From contig JAEESE010000001.1 in assembly GCA_016286165.1 (NCBI GenBank), positions 1 to 64,000 on the forward strand: a stretch of 64,000 bases of DNA, given 5' to 3'. The stretch comes from Bacteroidaceae bacterium. GTDB taxonomy: Bacteria; Bacteroidota; Bacteroidia; Bacteroidales; Bacteroidaceae. Below the pieces are notes generated by a model. That model was not told the DNA's origin. It ran no database searches and worked only from the letters and a program-made list of their open reading frames with translations. This document shows positions 55,566-64,000 of this stretch, piece after piece. Every line of letters begins with the position of its first letter. Position 1 is the first letter of the stretch. A program made the position numbers and the translations under genes.

Positions 55566-56888
55566 TCACTTCGCATCTTTCGGCGAAGGATTCTTGAACA
55601 GCACAGCAAACAGCAAAGCCACTACCAACGCATAAGTTGCGAAGATAAACCAGCAAGTCTGCCATTCACCTACCAAGAAACCGTCCTGCCAGCTGCAGTA
55701 TTTATTCACTATCTGGCCGGCAATCAGCGTGCCGATTGTTGCTCCAAGACCGTTTGTCATCAACATAAACAAGCCCTGGGCCGACGCCTTTACCGAAGCA
55801 TCGCATTCCTGATCCACAAAGATGCCGCCAGAAACATTGAAAAAGTCAAAGGCTACACCATACACAATGCAGGAAAGAATGAAGAACAGCACGCCAGGCA
55901 TCGTAGGATGACCAATCCCAAAGAACCCGAAACGGAACACCCAAGCAAACATCGACATCAACATCACGGTCTTGATGCCGAACCTGCGCAGGAAGAAAGG
56001 TATCATCAATATGCACAAAGCCTCACTTATTTGCGACAGAGAAGTAAGCAAAGTAGCATTGTTGGCGGCAAACGACGAGGCCACAACCGGATCTGCGGAG
56101 CCCTTGAAACTCGTAATGAACGGACCGGCATAACCATTAGTGACCTGAAGAGCCATGCCAAGCATCGCAGAGAAGATGAAGAACAAAGCCATCTTGCGAG
56201 TCTTGAACAAGCGGAACGCGCTGAGTCCCAATTGATCTGACAGCGTTCCTTGAGGCTTTGCTTCAATCTTACACTCAGGCAGAGTAAAGCAATAACCGAA
56301 CATCAGCAAACTCAACGCACCCGAGACGAAGAACTGCATGTAGGTATACTGGAACTTCATCGCATTCTCAGCCAAAGTGAAGTGGAAACCATCAGCGTCG
56401 TAAGCGGCACAGTTGACAAACCACATAGTTGCAATAAAACCGACAGTACCCAATACCCTTATAGGCGGGAAGTCCTTGACAGTGTCCATGCCGCCGTCCT
56501 TCAATATGGTAAATGCCGTGGTATTGGACAATGCAATCGTAGGCATGAAGAAGGCAACGCTAACAGTGTACAAGCCTATGAACAAAGCCTTGTTAGGTAA
56601 GTCATTACCCAAGCCTGAACGCAGGCCTATCCACCAGCAGCCAAGCATCGCTGCACCTGCTGCCAAGTGACACAAGCCCAGCAACCGCTGTGGCTGGATC
56701 CACTTGTCGGCAATAATGCCCATTATCGTAGGCATGAATATGCTGACAATGCCCTGAATAGCATAGAACCATGCTATCTGACCGCCTAAGCCCACGGAGC
56801 CCAGATAATTTCCCATACATGTGAGGTAAGCTCCCCACACCGCAAACTCAATAAAATTGAGTATTGACAAACGAATTTTTAAGTTCAT
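55566..56888 (-). CDS. Nucleoside:H+ symporter, NupG-type MFS
   Basis: 440 residues and 12 membrane segments. It starts MNLKIRLSILNFIEFAVWGA; FIEFAVWGAYLTCMG and FSGAMLGMALQVTNG-like elements match the nucleoside permease family NupG/XapB (W-G-A-x-L motif). It would import nucleosides by proton symport. It has its own promoter and is the first gene of the minus-strand run ending at 49361. Confidence 0.88.
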   Translation of the reverse strand: MNLKIRLSILNFIEFAVWGAYLTCMGNYLGSVGLGGQIAWFYAIQGIVSIFMPTIMGIIADKWIQPQRLLGLCHLAAGAAMLGCWWIGLRSGLGNDLPNKALFIGLYTVSVAFFMPTIALSNTTAFTILKDGGMDTVKDFPPIRVLGTVGFIATMWFVNCAAYDADGFHFTLAENAMKFQYTYMQFFVSGALSLLMFGYCFTLPECKIEAKPQGTLSDQLGLSAFRLFKTRKMALFFIFSAMLGMALQVTNGYAGPFITSFKGSADPVVASSFAANNATLLTSLSQISEALCILMIPFFLRRFGIKTVMLMSMFAWVFRFGFFGIGHPTMPGVLFFILSCIVYGVAFDFFNVSGGIFVDQECDASVKASAQGLFMLMTNGLGATIGTLIAGQIVNKYCSWQDGFLVGEWQTCWFIFATYALVVALLFAVLFKNPSPKDAK

Positions 56889-56915
56889 TTCGCTAATTTG
56901 ATTATTTATTGCGCT

Positions 56916-56924
56916 GCAAAAGTA
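56916..56924 (-). promoter_or_regulatory. Promoter of the nucleoside transporter operon
   Basis: Minus-strand -7 box TACTTTTGC, 27 nt before the ATG; divergent from the GH16 promoter. Confidence 0.65.
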
Positions 56925-56966
56925 ATAAAAACTTTCTACTTTAGAGTGCTAACTTAAACTTTTTAT

Positions 56967-56975
56967 TACCTTTGC
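56967..56975 (+). promoter_or_regulatory. GH16 promoter
   Basis: -7 box TACCTTTGC, 25 nt before the ATG. Confidence 0.75.
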
Positions 56976-57000
56976 CAGCAAATTAACACACCTTAAGAGC

Positions 57001-57966
57001 ATGACCACACATCTATTATTTATTATTGGCGCTTTATCTTGCGCCGTAGGGTGTAAAGCAGCTACAGCTCAACCTACCGACACAGTTCGTTATCAACTCG
57101 TGTGGGCTGACGAGTTCAATACCGACGGAGCACCAGATTCCACCCGGTGGAGCTTTGAACACGGCTTAGTCCGCAACCACGAACTCCAATGGTACCAAGA
57201 GGACAACGCACGCTGCGAAAACGGCGTGTTAAAGATTACCGGACGAAAGGAACAGGTCGCCAACCCCAACTTCGACGCTCAGAGCAATGACTGGCGCCGC
57301 AACCGCGAAGTGGCCGACTACACCAGCTCGTGCATCGAAAGCCGCAAAAGCTTCTCGTTCCGCTATGGACGACTCGAAGTGAAAGCACGTATACCCGTAG
57401 CCTCAGGCTCATGGCCGGCCATTTGGACACTGGGTAATCAGGGCGGATGGCCAGCCTGCGGCGAGATCGACGTTATGGAATTTTACCGAGTACCTCCCCA
57501 GACAATGGGCATACACCATGACGCAGCCTCGCGCGAACGCACCTTTCCTATAATTTTAGCAAATGCATGCTGGCGAGGACCCGATGGACGTGATGCTTGG
57601 AACACCGGGCGAATTCCCTTCAGCCACTTCACCGAGCGCGATGCCGATTGGGCAAATAAGTTCCACGTATGGCGCATGGACTGGACGCCTGAAGCAATAC
57701 GCCTCTATTTAGACGATGAGCTGCTCAACGACATCCCAACTTCGCAGGCCAATCCTGTAGAGCCTGCTGAGCCGCAAGCACGCATGGGCCGCCAGCGTGG
57801 ACCGCGCTTCAACCCGTTCCACAACGACCGCGAAGGCTTCGGGCACTACATTTTGCTCAATCTGGCCATAGGCTCCAGCGGAGGCACGCCCGACGACAGC
57901 GCCTTCCCCCTTGTCTATGAAATAGATTATGTACGCGTTTGGCAAATGGAAAACCTCAACAAATAA
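57001..57966 (+). CDS. Secreted GH16 beta-glucanase-like enzyme
   Basis: 321 residues. A signal peptide or lipoprotein signal (GALSCAVGC) precedes a beta-jelly-roll GH16 domain. The catalytic motif E-x-D-x-x-E is GEIDVMEF, with Glu155 the nucleophile, Asp157 and Glu160 the acid/base. WADEFNTDGAPDSTRW and GSWPAIWTLG are typical of laminarinase-like members. Substrate is probably a beta-1,3(4)-glucan, but agar- or carrageenan-type specificities are not excluded by sequence reading alone. The next gene starts 14 nt later. Confidence 0.88.
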   Translation: MTTHLLFIIGALSCAVGCKAATAQPTDTVRYQLVWADEFNTDGAPDSTRWSFEHGLVRNHELQWYQEDNARCENGVLKITGRKEQVANPNFDAQSNDWRRNREVADYTSSCIESRKSFSFRYGRLEVKARIPVASGSWPAIWTLGNQGGWPACGEIDVMEFYRVPPQTMGIHHDAASRERTFPIILANACWRGPDGRDAWNTGRIPFSHFTERDADWANKFHVWRMDWTPEAIRLYLDDELLNDIPTSQANPVEPAEPQARMGRQRGPRFNPFHNDREGFGHYILLNLAIGSSGGTPDDSAFPLVYEIDYVRVWQMENLNK

Positions 57967-57980
57967 TCAAAATAAACACT

Positions 57981-60752
57981 ATGCTTAAACACATCATTGC
58001 ATGCATCGGCCTCATGTTCACCGCAACGGCCGGTGCAACTGACTGGCAAGCGACGACGGATGTCGTATGGGCCGGTCGACACTATCGCGAACTGAAGGGC
58101 TTAGCTTCCGGTTATTCCGAGAGCGACAATGCAATCAGCTGGAACTTCGAAGCTGACACGAAAATGATTTTTGCCGTTCACATGCCCGACGGACACGTAC
58201 GTGCTGATATCGTACTACAGCCTAACGCAGGCCGTAAGGTAACGCTGAACGTCCGGATCGTTCACCCCGTCACCGGCACAGAGGTCATCAACCACACCGT
58301 TCAGACCCAGTCCGGAGTGTCAGGAATGCAAGAAGTTGAGATTCTGCCCGACACTGAAATGCCGGCCGACGGCTGGTACTTCATCGAGATAACCAGCCCC
58401 GATGCCCGCTCAAACCTCAATCAGATGAAATGCCTCAACTTCCAACGCACCTCCACAAAGAGCGTTACGGCAGCCAACTCGATGATGGCACCTGCCGTGC
58501 ACCTCTGGTGGACATCAACCGATCCCAAGGCACCCGAAGGCGATTCATTCGATTGGATATACATGGAGGCCCTAATACCCGAGGTCTACAAGCAGTCGTG
58601 CACTTATCAGATGACCATTGGCTCTACCGGGCTCTACTCGGGCATACAGACCAATCACCTGCTGAACAACGACACGTGGACTCACGCCGTCATTTTCTCA
58701 GCCTGGGATGCCGGCGACACCGACAAGGACAAGTCGCTGCCCGACTATATGCGTTCTGGAGCCCTTGACGTGGGCGATGAAGCCTATGCCGTGCGCTTCG
58801 GAGGAGAAGGCACCGGTGCCAGCCTGCGCTACCCCGAGGGACAGCGCTGGCAAACCGACCATTGGGTACAGATGATGATGTATGAGCGCCCCGACTACAT
58901 TGAGCGCGAAACCGTGGATGAATCGGGCAACACAGTGGTAAAGCCCTTCCGCAGCACGCTTCTTTCCTATTGGTATAAGCAAGCAGAAGAAAGCGAATGG
59001 CACTACTTCGGCACATTGCGTGCCGCAGGCACCTACCGTATGGAAGGCAAGGCCTCGGGGCTTTACAGCTTCCTCGAGAACTGGAGCGGCTTCGGAGGCG
59101 ACCGTTATCGTCGTGTTTACTATCGCAACGGTGCCATGCGTTCCACAGCCAGCGGCAAATGGTATAGCCTCAACAAGGCTGGTTTCGGGAGTACACAGCA
59201 TTGGGAAACGCAACGTAACTCGCGCGACGACTATGGTCACGGCGTGACAAGCGTATTCGACAACAGTTTCTACATTGAGGCTGGAGGTCTGCTCGGCGTG
59301 CGCGACAGCGCAGATAGCTACATTCCAGTGCCTCAAGGTCAGATGCCATGGGTCGACACCATTAATGTTCAGGCTCTGCGCGACCGTATAGACAAGGCCG
59401 TACTCAAAGGCTATACCAAAGATATGCGTATGCGTCTGGAGTCTACGGCAGTTATCTCCGACCCCGAGACATGGAAGCTTATATCCTTCTCTGACGAGGA
59501 GACGAAGGAGGAAGGCGAGTATGGACGTGCGGCACAGATTCTTGACGGCAACACGTCGAGCTACTATCGCATGAAAGCTTATTCCAATTACCCCCATACC
59601 TTTGTCTTTGATGCCGGCGAAGAAGTCACGGTAAAGAGCATCGGGCTCTATCAGTCATTCGACCTTAACTACCGTGCACGTCAGGCCCAACTCTCATATT
59701 CTAATGACGGTCAAACATTTACGGCAGCCGGCACTATCAGTTTCGACAACGATGACGCCCCCACTACCGTTCTTGAAACGCCAATCAGCGCTCGCTATTT
59801 CCGTCTGCGTTTCATCCGAGGTCACGGAGCAGGGCACAACCTTGCCATCAACGAAATCTATTTCAAAAAAGACTACCGACTCGCCGACCTCAAGATCCTC
59901 GCGGCTGAGATTCTTAATCAAGAGGACCGCTTCGGCGGCTATCGGCCTCAAGCCCTGCAACAGTTGAAGAGCGTGTACAACAACGGCAACACCGATAACG
60001 CCGAGGCTCTCGTAGAAGCTATACGCTCACTCGGTGAGACGGCTGAGCCCCTAACGCTTGGCAATGTCGATAATAACTACCACATCACATCTTTCACAGC
60101 TTACCAGATTCACAATCCATACGGCTATGGCGACCTTGTCGTGGACGCCGAAGGGCACCTCACACTCGCCGGCGCAACCAAAGAAGAGGCCCGTGAAGCC
60201 TACCGTAGGCATACCCTTGTTTCCAATCCTTACGACAACTGGCTTGTTCTCCGTTCCGAAGAATATAAAGAGTACTATATCTACAATCTTGGTGCAAAGA
60301 AATTCCTCTGCATCGATAACACAAGCATATACCTCTCGGACACGCCTGTTGCCATCGACATTACGGCTGACTCCGGCTTCTTCAACATCGGCATTAAGCG
60401 TTCCAGAATTCAGCTGCAGCCTGCTGAGGAAGTGCCGACCATACGCTCTTCACGTCACAACCAAGCTTGTATGTTCGAACTTCGAAACAACTACGCCTTA
60501 TCACCAGCCGACAAGGATGTGCGTCAGCTCCTGCTTCAATGCGAGATAGCACTCCACGGAGTGCCCGACGGCGTCGTGGATCTCAGTCCAAAGATGCAGA
60601 CAGAGCCCGCCGGTTCGGACATCGTCAGCGTTGTGAACACCCAAGGCATCGTGCTATATCGCGGTAGCTACAACACCATCCCTCGCCTGCCACGAGGCAT
60701 TTACCTCATCCAATCCGGCAAGCATAAAACCAGAAAAATCGTATTCAATTAA
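57981..60752 (+). CDS. Large secreted protein: DUF5077/DUF3472-like with F5/8 type C domain and T9SS-like end
   Basis: 923 residues from MLKHIIACIGLMFTATAGAT, a signal peptide; the longer frame overlaps the GH16 gene and is rejected. The N-terminal beta-sandwich (DUF5077-like) and a region with SFDWIYMEALIP and WSGFGGDRYRRVYYRNG (DUF3472-like) precede a discoidin/CBM32-like domain (about 480-620: AAQILDGNTSSYYRMK, ARYFRLRFIRGHGAGHNLAI). The C-terminus LYRGSYNTIPRLPRGIYLIQ, then KIVFN resembles a T9SS sorting domain. It is probably cotranscribed with GH16 and may bind or process the same glycan. Confidence 0.78.
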   Translation: MLKHIIACIGLMFTATAGATDWQATTDVVWAGRHYRELKGLASGYSESDNAISWNFEADTKMIFAVHMPDGHVRADIVLQPNAGRKVTLNVRIVHPVTGTEVINHTVQTQSGVSGMQEVEILPDTEMPADGWYFIEITSPDARSNLNQMKCLNFQRTSTKSVTAANSMMAPAVHLWWTSTDPKAPEGDSFDWIYMEALIPEVYKQSCTYQMTIGSTGLYSGIQTNHLLNNDTWTHAVIFSAWDAGDTDKDKSLPDYMRSGALDVGDEAYAVRFGGEGTGASLRYPEGQRWQTDHWVQMMMYERPDYIERETVDESGNTVVKPFRSTLLSYWYKQAEESEWHYFGTLRAAGTYRMEGKASGLYSFLENWSGFGGDRYRRVYYRNGAMRSTASGKWYSLNKAGFGSTQHWETQRNSRDDYGHGVTSVFDNSFYIEAGGLLGVRDSADSYIPVPQGQMPWVDTINVQALRDRIDKAVLKGYTKDMRMRLESTAVISDPETWKLISFSDEETKEEGEYGRAAQILDGNTSSYYRMKAYSNYPHTFVFDAGEEVTVKSIGLYQSFDLNYRARQAQLSYSNDGQTFTAAGTISFDNDDAPTTVLETPISARYFRLRFIRGHGAGHNLAINEIYFKKDYRLADLKILAAEILNQEDRFGGYRPQALQQLKSVYNNGNTDNAEALVEAIRSLGETAEPLTLGNVDNNYHITSFTAYQIHNPYGYGDLVVDAEGHLTLAGATKEEAREAYRRHTLVSNPYDNWLVLRSEEYKEYYIYNLGAKKFLCIDNTSIYLSDTPVAIDITADSGFFNIGIKRSRIQLQPAEEVPTIRSSRHNQACMFELRNNYALSPADKDVRQLLLQCEIALHGVPDGVVDLSPKMQTEPAGSDIVSVVNTQGIVLYRGSYNTIPRLPRGIYLIQSGKHKTRKIVFN

Positions 60753-60764
60753 GTCAAGAATCAT

Positions 60765-60804
60765 GAAACGGGCGGGCGCTAACCAAAAAGCGTCCGCCCG
60801 TTTC
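60765..60804 (+). terminator. Terminator of the GH16 operon
   Basis: GAAACGGGCGGGCGCT pairs with AGCGTCCGCCCGTTTC (one mismatch) followed by TTTG; 13 nt after the stop. Confidence 0.88.
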
Positions 60805-60855
60805 TTTGTATCTGAACAATCTAAATCCGGATTAAGACCAAAAGTATCGTGAAAT

Positions 60856-60896
60856 ATGACTGGTCATGTAGGTTGTTCGGTCGCGACCGAACAACC
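60856..60896. repeat. Palindromes downstream of the GH16 operon
   Basis: ATGAC-TG-GTCAT (60856-60867) followed by a 26-bp perfect palindrome whose half is GGTTGTTCGGTCG (60871-60896). The remainder of the 60805-60975 gap shows no gene. Confidence 0.7.
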
Positions 60897-60975
60897 GATT
60901 TGAACGTATGTGTTCTACAACAAGTCTGGACGTATTGGCGGAAGTCCCTTGATAGGCCGATTCAAAGGTCTGTTC

Positions 60976-62340
60976 CTATTTCTGTTTCTTCCCGTAGTCG
61001 GGGTCAATCTTGATGAAGGCTGAGACGGCGAATGTAACGAGGCAGCAGGCCATCACCCACCAGAAGAAACCGAGGTAGCCAAGGCGGTCGGCCATCCAAC
61101 CCGCAATCATACCCGGCAACATCATGCCCAAAGCCTGCATAGCAGTGCAGATGCTGAACACAGCGGTAGAGCGCTCGCCCTGAGAGAAATAGACGAGATA
61201 GAGCATATAGGCGGTGAAGCCGAAGCCGTAGCCGAACTGCTCGATGAAGACGCAGAGGTTGATGATTGAGAACTGAAGGTTGAAAATAGAAAAGCTATTT
61301 GCCTCGGCGAAAACAGCAGAAAATGAAGGAGCTGCATAAGACAGGTAAACGTAGACGAGGTCGGGCAGCGAAATACTAAGTACCATAGGCCACAACCAGC
61401 GCTTCAGTCCGTGGCGCGATACGCACCAGCCACCCAACAAGCCGCCTATAGTGAGGCCTATTATACCCACAGTGCCGTAGACAAAACCCACAGCCTCAGT
61501 TGACAGGGCCAGTCCTCCAGCCTCAGCCGAATCCAAAAGGAAGGGATTGGCAATCTTCACCAATTGCCCTTCGGGGAAACGAAAAAGGAGCATGAAGAGA
61601 AGTGCCGTGAGGATATGGGGTTTGGTAAAGAAGGTTTTCAGCGCTAACCAGAATTCCGTGAACATTGACTGCTGACGATGCTCAGCTATATCCTCGCCCA
61701 TATGCACTCCAACAGACTGACTATTCTCAGCATTTGCAGTGTCTTCGGCAGGGCATTTTACTTTCGGGAGCGACAAGATGTGCCACAACCATAAAGCCAG
61801 GAATGCGCCTGCAAGAACGAAGAACGTAATGCTCCAAGCCATGGGAATCGTATTGGAACGCTCAAGCCAACCGGCAAGCATAACCAACAAGCCCTGCCCG
61901 AAGATTGTGCCGATTCGGTAGAATGTGCTGCGGACGCCTACATAGAGGCTTTGGTCATGCGAATCAAGACCGAGGATATACAGGCCGTCGGCGGCGATAT
62001 CGTGGGTAGCACTGGCAAATGCCAACAGCCAGAAGAAAGCCAACGAGCCTTGTAACCAATAACTTGTGGGCAACGTGAAAGCAATTCCGGCAAAGCCTGC
62101 ACCTATAAACAACTGCATCAGCAACACCCACCATCGTTCCGTTTTAATGGCAGCAACAAAAGGGCTCCACAAGGGCTTGATGACCCATGGCAGATAAAGC
62201 CATGAGGTGTAGAGGGCAAGATCTGTATTTGAGAGTCCAAGCCGTTTGTACATCGTCGTTGCAATCACCATCACAGCGACATAAGGAAGCGCCTCGGCCA
62301 GATAAAGCGACGGCACCCAGGCATATGGTTTATTCTTCAT
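60976..62340 (-). CDS. AmpG-like MFS permease carrying a repeat insertion
   Basis: About 454 residues from MKNKPYAWVPSLY (a Met six codons earlier, 62358, overlaps the upstream stop). LYLAEALPYVAVMVIATTMY and LYLPWVIKPLWSPFVAAI match AmpG/acetyl-CoA-transporter-type permeases, and IEQFGYGFGFTAYMLYLVYF lies in the C-terminal half. Between two membrane segments, residues SFSIFNLQFSIINLC are encoded by a TCAACCTTCAGTTCTC-type repeat, adding about 12-20 residues in frame. The substrate may be anhydromuropeptides or other sugars (inference). Confidence 0.82.
   Translation of the reverse strand: MKNKPYAWVPSLYLAEALPYVAVMVIATTMYKRLGLSNTDLALYTSWLYLPWVIKPLWSPFVAAIKTERWWVLLMQLFIGAGFAGIAFTLPTSYWLQGSLAFFWLLAFASATHDIAADGLYILGLDSHDQSLYVGVRSTFYRIGTIFGQGLLVMLAGWLERSNTIPMAWSITFFVLAGAFLALWLWHILSLPKVKCPAEDTANAENSQSVGVHMGEDIAEHRQQSMFTEFWLALKTFFTKPHILTALLFMLLFRFPEGQLVKIANPFLLDSAEAGGLALSTEAVGFVYGTVGIIGLTIGGLLGGWCVSRHGLKRWLWPMVLSISLPDLVYVYLSYAAPSFSAVFAEANSFSIFNLQFSIINLCVFIEQFGYGFGFTAYMLYLVYFSQGERSTAVFSICTAMQALGMMLPGMIAGWMADRLGYLGFFWWVMACCLVTFAVSAFIKIDPDYGKKQK
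61262..61300 (-). repeat. TCAACTTTCAATTCTC-type repeat inside an MFS gene
   Basis: Minus-strand CTATTTTCAACCTTCAGTTC then TCAATCATCAACC: the same word family as the intergenic copies at 9181, 11113 and 54897, here translated in frame. Confidence 0.65.
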
Positions 62341-62348
62341 AGGAATTG

Positions 62349-63590
62349 TTATTGGCATACGCGGGAGCCGGCATAGAATGCGGCCCAGGCGGGTATGGCA
62401 AGAAGAGAATCGATGAGAAAGAAGGTTGCGAAGCCTGTACGCTCAACGAGCCAGCCTGAAACGGCCAGTGCCGGGAGCATCACAAGCGAGACGAGCGGGA
62501 TGTAGAGGTAGTTGATAGTGCTGCGATAACGCTCGCCAGAGATATAACGTATGAAGACAAGGCACCCGTTCAGGCCGAGACCGAAGCAGAACTGGGCCGC
62601 AAAGGTAGCGACGCAGAGTGGGAACAAGCCCGACGGAGGGTACTGTGTCATCACAAAATAGACCATGGGCGAAAGAGGCATAGCAAGAGCCTGAGGCCAC
62701 AGAAGACGGCGACTGCGGTTCAGACGATAGCCAAGACCTAAGCCTAAGGAAAAGGCTATAACACCCACGGTTCCTTGCGCCAGACCTACCCATTGCAGCG
62801 AACACCCTAAACCTCCCTCAGCGTCAGTAGCCATTAGAAAGAGGACGCGCGTGTAGAACATCAGCGACTGCGGCAGCAGGAAGAGTGTCAGGCAGAGGAT
62901 GACCACCAACCAATTAGGTTTATGAGCTATACGGTCAATAACGCGCATTTCAGCCCTAACGGCACCACCAATAGACTGACTGCGGCCAGCATCACCGACA
63001 TGAGGTGGCTTCAGCACAAAGAAATTGTAAAGTACAAGCAACAGATAAAAGCCTGCCAGCAGGTAAATAGCTGAACTCCACGAGAGAGCGATGGCATTGC
63101 GGCGGTTGTGATAGAACACTTCAAGGAAGCCCACCATCACGATCATCACACCGTAAGTCATCACTACGCTGGCCTGCGAGAAGAACATCTTTGGGCCATT
63201 GAAGATGCGTTGCTCACGAGGACGCAACATTCGTTCGTAATACATGCGTGCCGCAAGTTCGTGCCAAGCACACAACATGCAAAGCACAAAGAGACAGGCG
63301 AAGACCAATATACGACGATGGACAGACGAAGTGCAACAGAAAGCCAGAGTCGTGATAATAATGAATATGCTCAACTCAATGCCGCGAAGCACCAACGAGA
63401 AGTGGCCAACCTGCCGCACTTTTTGTCGAACAAAGCTCTTCAGCACCCAAGGCAAGGAGAGCAATGCGCACAAAAGAGTACAATAATCCCACCCTATACC
63501 CAGCTGCAGGAACATCAGCAGTGCCACGAAGGTTATCATGGCACTGGGAATGGCCTCAGCGGCGAAGAGGGTGGGAATCCAACGCATCAT
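62349..63590 (-). CDS. Second MFS permease of the pair
   Basis: 413 residues, about 12 membrane segments. It starts MMRWIPTLFAAEAIPSAMI; the E-A-I-P turn after the first helix and SLPWVLKSFV correspond to the partner's LYLAEALPYV and LPWVIKPLW, so the two genes are paralogues. Sequence is more diverged and Cys rich. Its stop lies within the upstream start region of the next gene. Substrate unknown; tandem pairs of this type may form two related importers or a complex. Confidence 0.78.
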   Translation of the reverse strand: MMRWIPTLFAAEAIPSAMITFVALLMFLQLGIGWDYCTLLCALLSLPWVLKSFVRQKVRQVGHFSLVLRGIELSIFIIITTLAFCCTSSVHRRILVFACLFVLCMLCAWHELAARMYYERMLRPREQRIFNGPKMFFSQASVVMTYGVMIVMVGFLEVFYHNRRNAIALSWSSAIYLLAGFYLLLVLYNFFVLKPPHVGDAGRSQSIGGAVRAEMRVIDRIAHKPNWLVVILCLTLFLLPQSLMFYTRVLFLMATDAEGGLGCSLQWVGLAQGTVGVIAFSLGLGLGYRLNRSRRLLWPQALAMPLSPMVYFVMTQYPPSGLFPLCVATFAAQFCFGLGLNGCLVFIRYISGERYRSTINYLYIPLVSLVMLPALAVSGWLVERTGFATFFLIDSLLAIPAWAAFYAGSRVCQ

Positions 63591-63596
63591 CAGATT

Positions 63597-63636
63597 AAAG
63601 ATTAAGGATTAAGGACTAAAGTTATATGGTTAAGCC
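63597..63636. repeat. GATTAAGGATTAAGGACTAAAG low-complexity repeat
   Basis: ATTAAAGATTAAGGATTAAG then GACTAAAG, upstream of the MFS pair and downstream of proS. Tandem GATTAA words of this type are a third class of intergenic low-complexity sequence in the window. Confidence 0.5.
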
Positions 63637-63692
63637 TCCACCCTATTAATCTTGTTCTCTTTCAATGACTTAATCGTTCAATCACTGATTTA

Positions 63693-64000
63693 TCAATAAG
63701 CCCTTGCGATAAGGACTCTGTACTTGGCAGGCTTGCCACTGACCATGTCGGTGCCGGGCGTCTGCTCAAAGTCATAGGGAACGCAGCGGATAGTGGCCTG
63801 CGTCTCCTCCTTGATGCGAGCTTCGGTTTCAGGAGTACCGTCCCAATGGCAGAGGAAGAAGCCTCCGTCCTTAATACGGCTCTTGAATTCCTCGTAGTCG
63901 TCGCACTCATAGATATGCTCATCGCGGTACTTGCGAGCTTTCTCGAAGATGGCTGTCTGCATATCATCGAGCACCGACTTCACGTGGGCTGCAATGCCGT
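63693..64000 (-). CDS. proS: Prolyl-tRNA synthetase, 3' part only (archaeal/eukaryotic type)
   Basis: The last ~101 codons; the gene continues beyond the window. Visible sequence includes HVKSVLDDMQTAIFEKARKY, FLCHWDGTPETEARIKEETQ, ATIRCVPYDF and the end KPAKYRVLIARAY, the C-terminal zinc-binding-like domain ending in Tyr that marks the archaeal-type ProS used by Bacteroidetes. It charges tRNA-Pro. Confidence 0.93.
   Translation of the reverse strand, partial: GIAAHVKSVLDDMQTAIFEKARKYRDEHIYECDDYEEFKSRIKDGGFFLCHWDGTPETEARIKEETQATIRCVPYDFEQTPGTDMVSGKPAKYRVLIARAY

Noticed and set aside
58698..59597. 299-codon minus-strand frame inside the DUF3472-like gene
   Set aside because: Shadow of the long plus-strand gene; no promoter and no family features.

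Overview
The window is a gene-dense chromosomal segment of a member of the Bacteroidales, most like Prevotellaceae or close relatives; the species cannot be named from this sequence alone. The evidence is the repeated -7 box TAnnTTTG(C), usually about 19-21 nt from a TTTG -33 box; an archaeal-type ProS; a methylmalonyl-CoA epimerase (succinate/propionate metabolism); a complete Rnf complex; Bacteroidetes-only families (DUF4270- and DUF4836-like proteins, a one-domain GT5 glycogen synthase, a GH57/GT/debranching-enzyme cluster); secreted proteins with type IX secretion (T9SS)-like C-termini; and a PL11 lyase ending in a dockerin. I see no phage, insertion sequence, CRISPR array, tRNA or rRNA.

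Layout. 1-5448 (minus): rseC-like gene, then rnfB-C-D-G-E-A, the ion-pumping ferredoxin:NAD+ oxidoreductase; rnfA is cut by the window edge. 5664-6212: rpsP with a long acidic tail. 6453-12818 (plus): phosphohexomutase, nudC, a small repeat protein, rplU-rpmA, a MurU-like nucleotidyltransferase and guaA. 13048-14118 (minus): glutathione peroxidase and mscL. 14194-16436 (plus): a 30-residue lipoprotein ORF, gapA and miaA. 16423-18172 (minus): lipid kinase and a Crp/Fnr regulator. 18362-23352 (plus): glycogen cluster (debranching enzyme, glycosyltransferase, GH57 amylase with a histone-H1-like tail), faced by a DUF4270-like lipoprotein and a GT5 synthase domain on the minus strand. 26011-27240: panC-panD. 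27363-31561 (minus): PL11 rhamnogalacturonan lyase and methylmalonyl-CoA epimerase. 31746-34050 (plus): 5-formyl-THF cyclo-ligase, GH43 and an unknown gene. 34538-38815 (minus): serC-serA-DUF1015-yigZ. 38978-44536 (plus): a secreted protein, a preQ1-I riboswitch followed by a queuosine-precursor transporter and queC, a TlpA-like protein, RNase Z, a CTD-only secreted protein and an unknown gene. 44723-46245 (minus): ECF sigma factor, membrane protein and Spy-like protein. 46450-46815: DUF486. 46839-49283 (minus): TonB-dependent receptor. 49361-56888 (minus): a compact seven-gene run ending in an AmgK-like kinase fused to a RapZ C-terminal domain. 57001-60752 (plus): GH16 and a DUF3472-like protein. 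60976-63590 (minus): two MFS permeases. 63693-64000 (minus): 3' end of proS.

The most unusual content lies between genes. An approximately 150-bp element with AGACCC...GGGTCT ends and two GC-rich hairpins fills six operon junctions. In each it runs almost exactly from the stop codon of one gene to the start codon of the next, always in the same orientation relative to transcription. All three junctions of serC-serA-DUF1015-yigZ carry a copy. At yigZ no in-frame ATG remains, and a solitary arm sits in frame inside nudC. A second family (TCAACTCTCAACTTTCAAC-like) forms codons in an MFS gene and in the MurU-like gene. Several gene ends carry palindromes, including a four-unit 22-bp tandem array and the motif TACGACCGGTCGTA at two loci 21 kb apart.

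Functional links. The MurU-like enzyme and the AmgK-RapZ fusion suggest a muramic-acid salvage route, possibly fed by the AmpG-like MFS pair. The Rnf complex, gapA, the glycogen genes and methylmalonyl-CoA epimerase fit a fermentative polysaccharide degrader, and the PL11, GH43 and GH16 enzymes point to pectin, arabinan and beta-glucan use.
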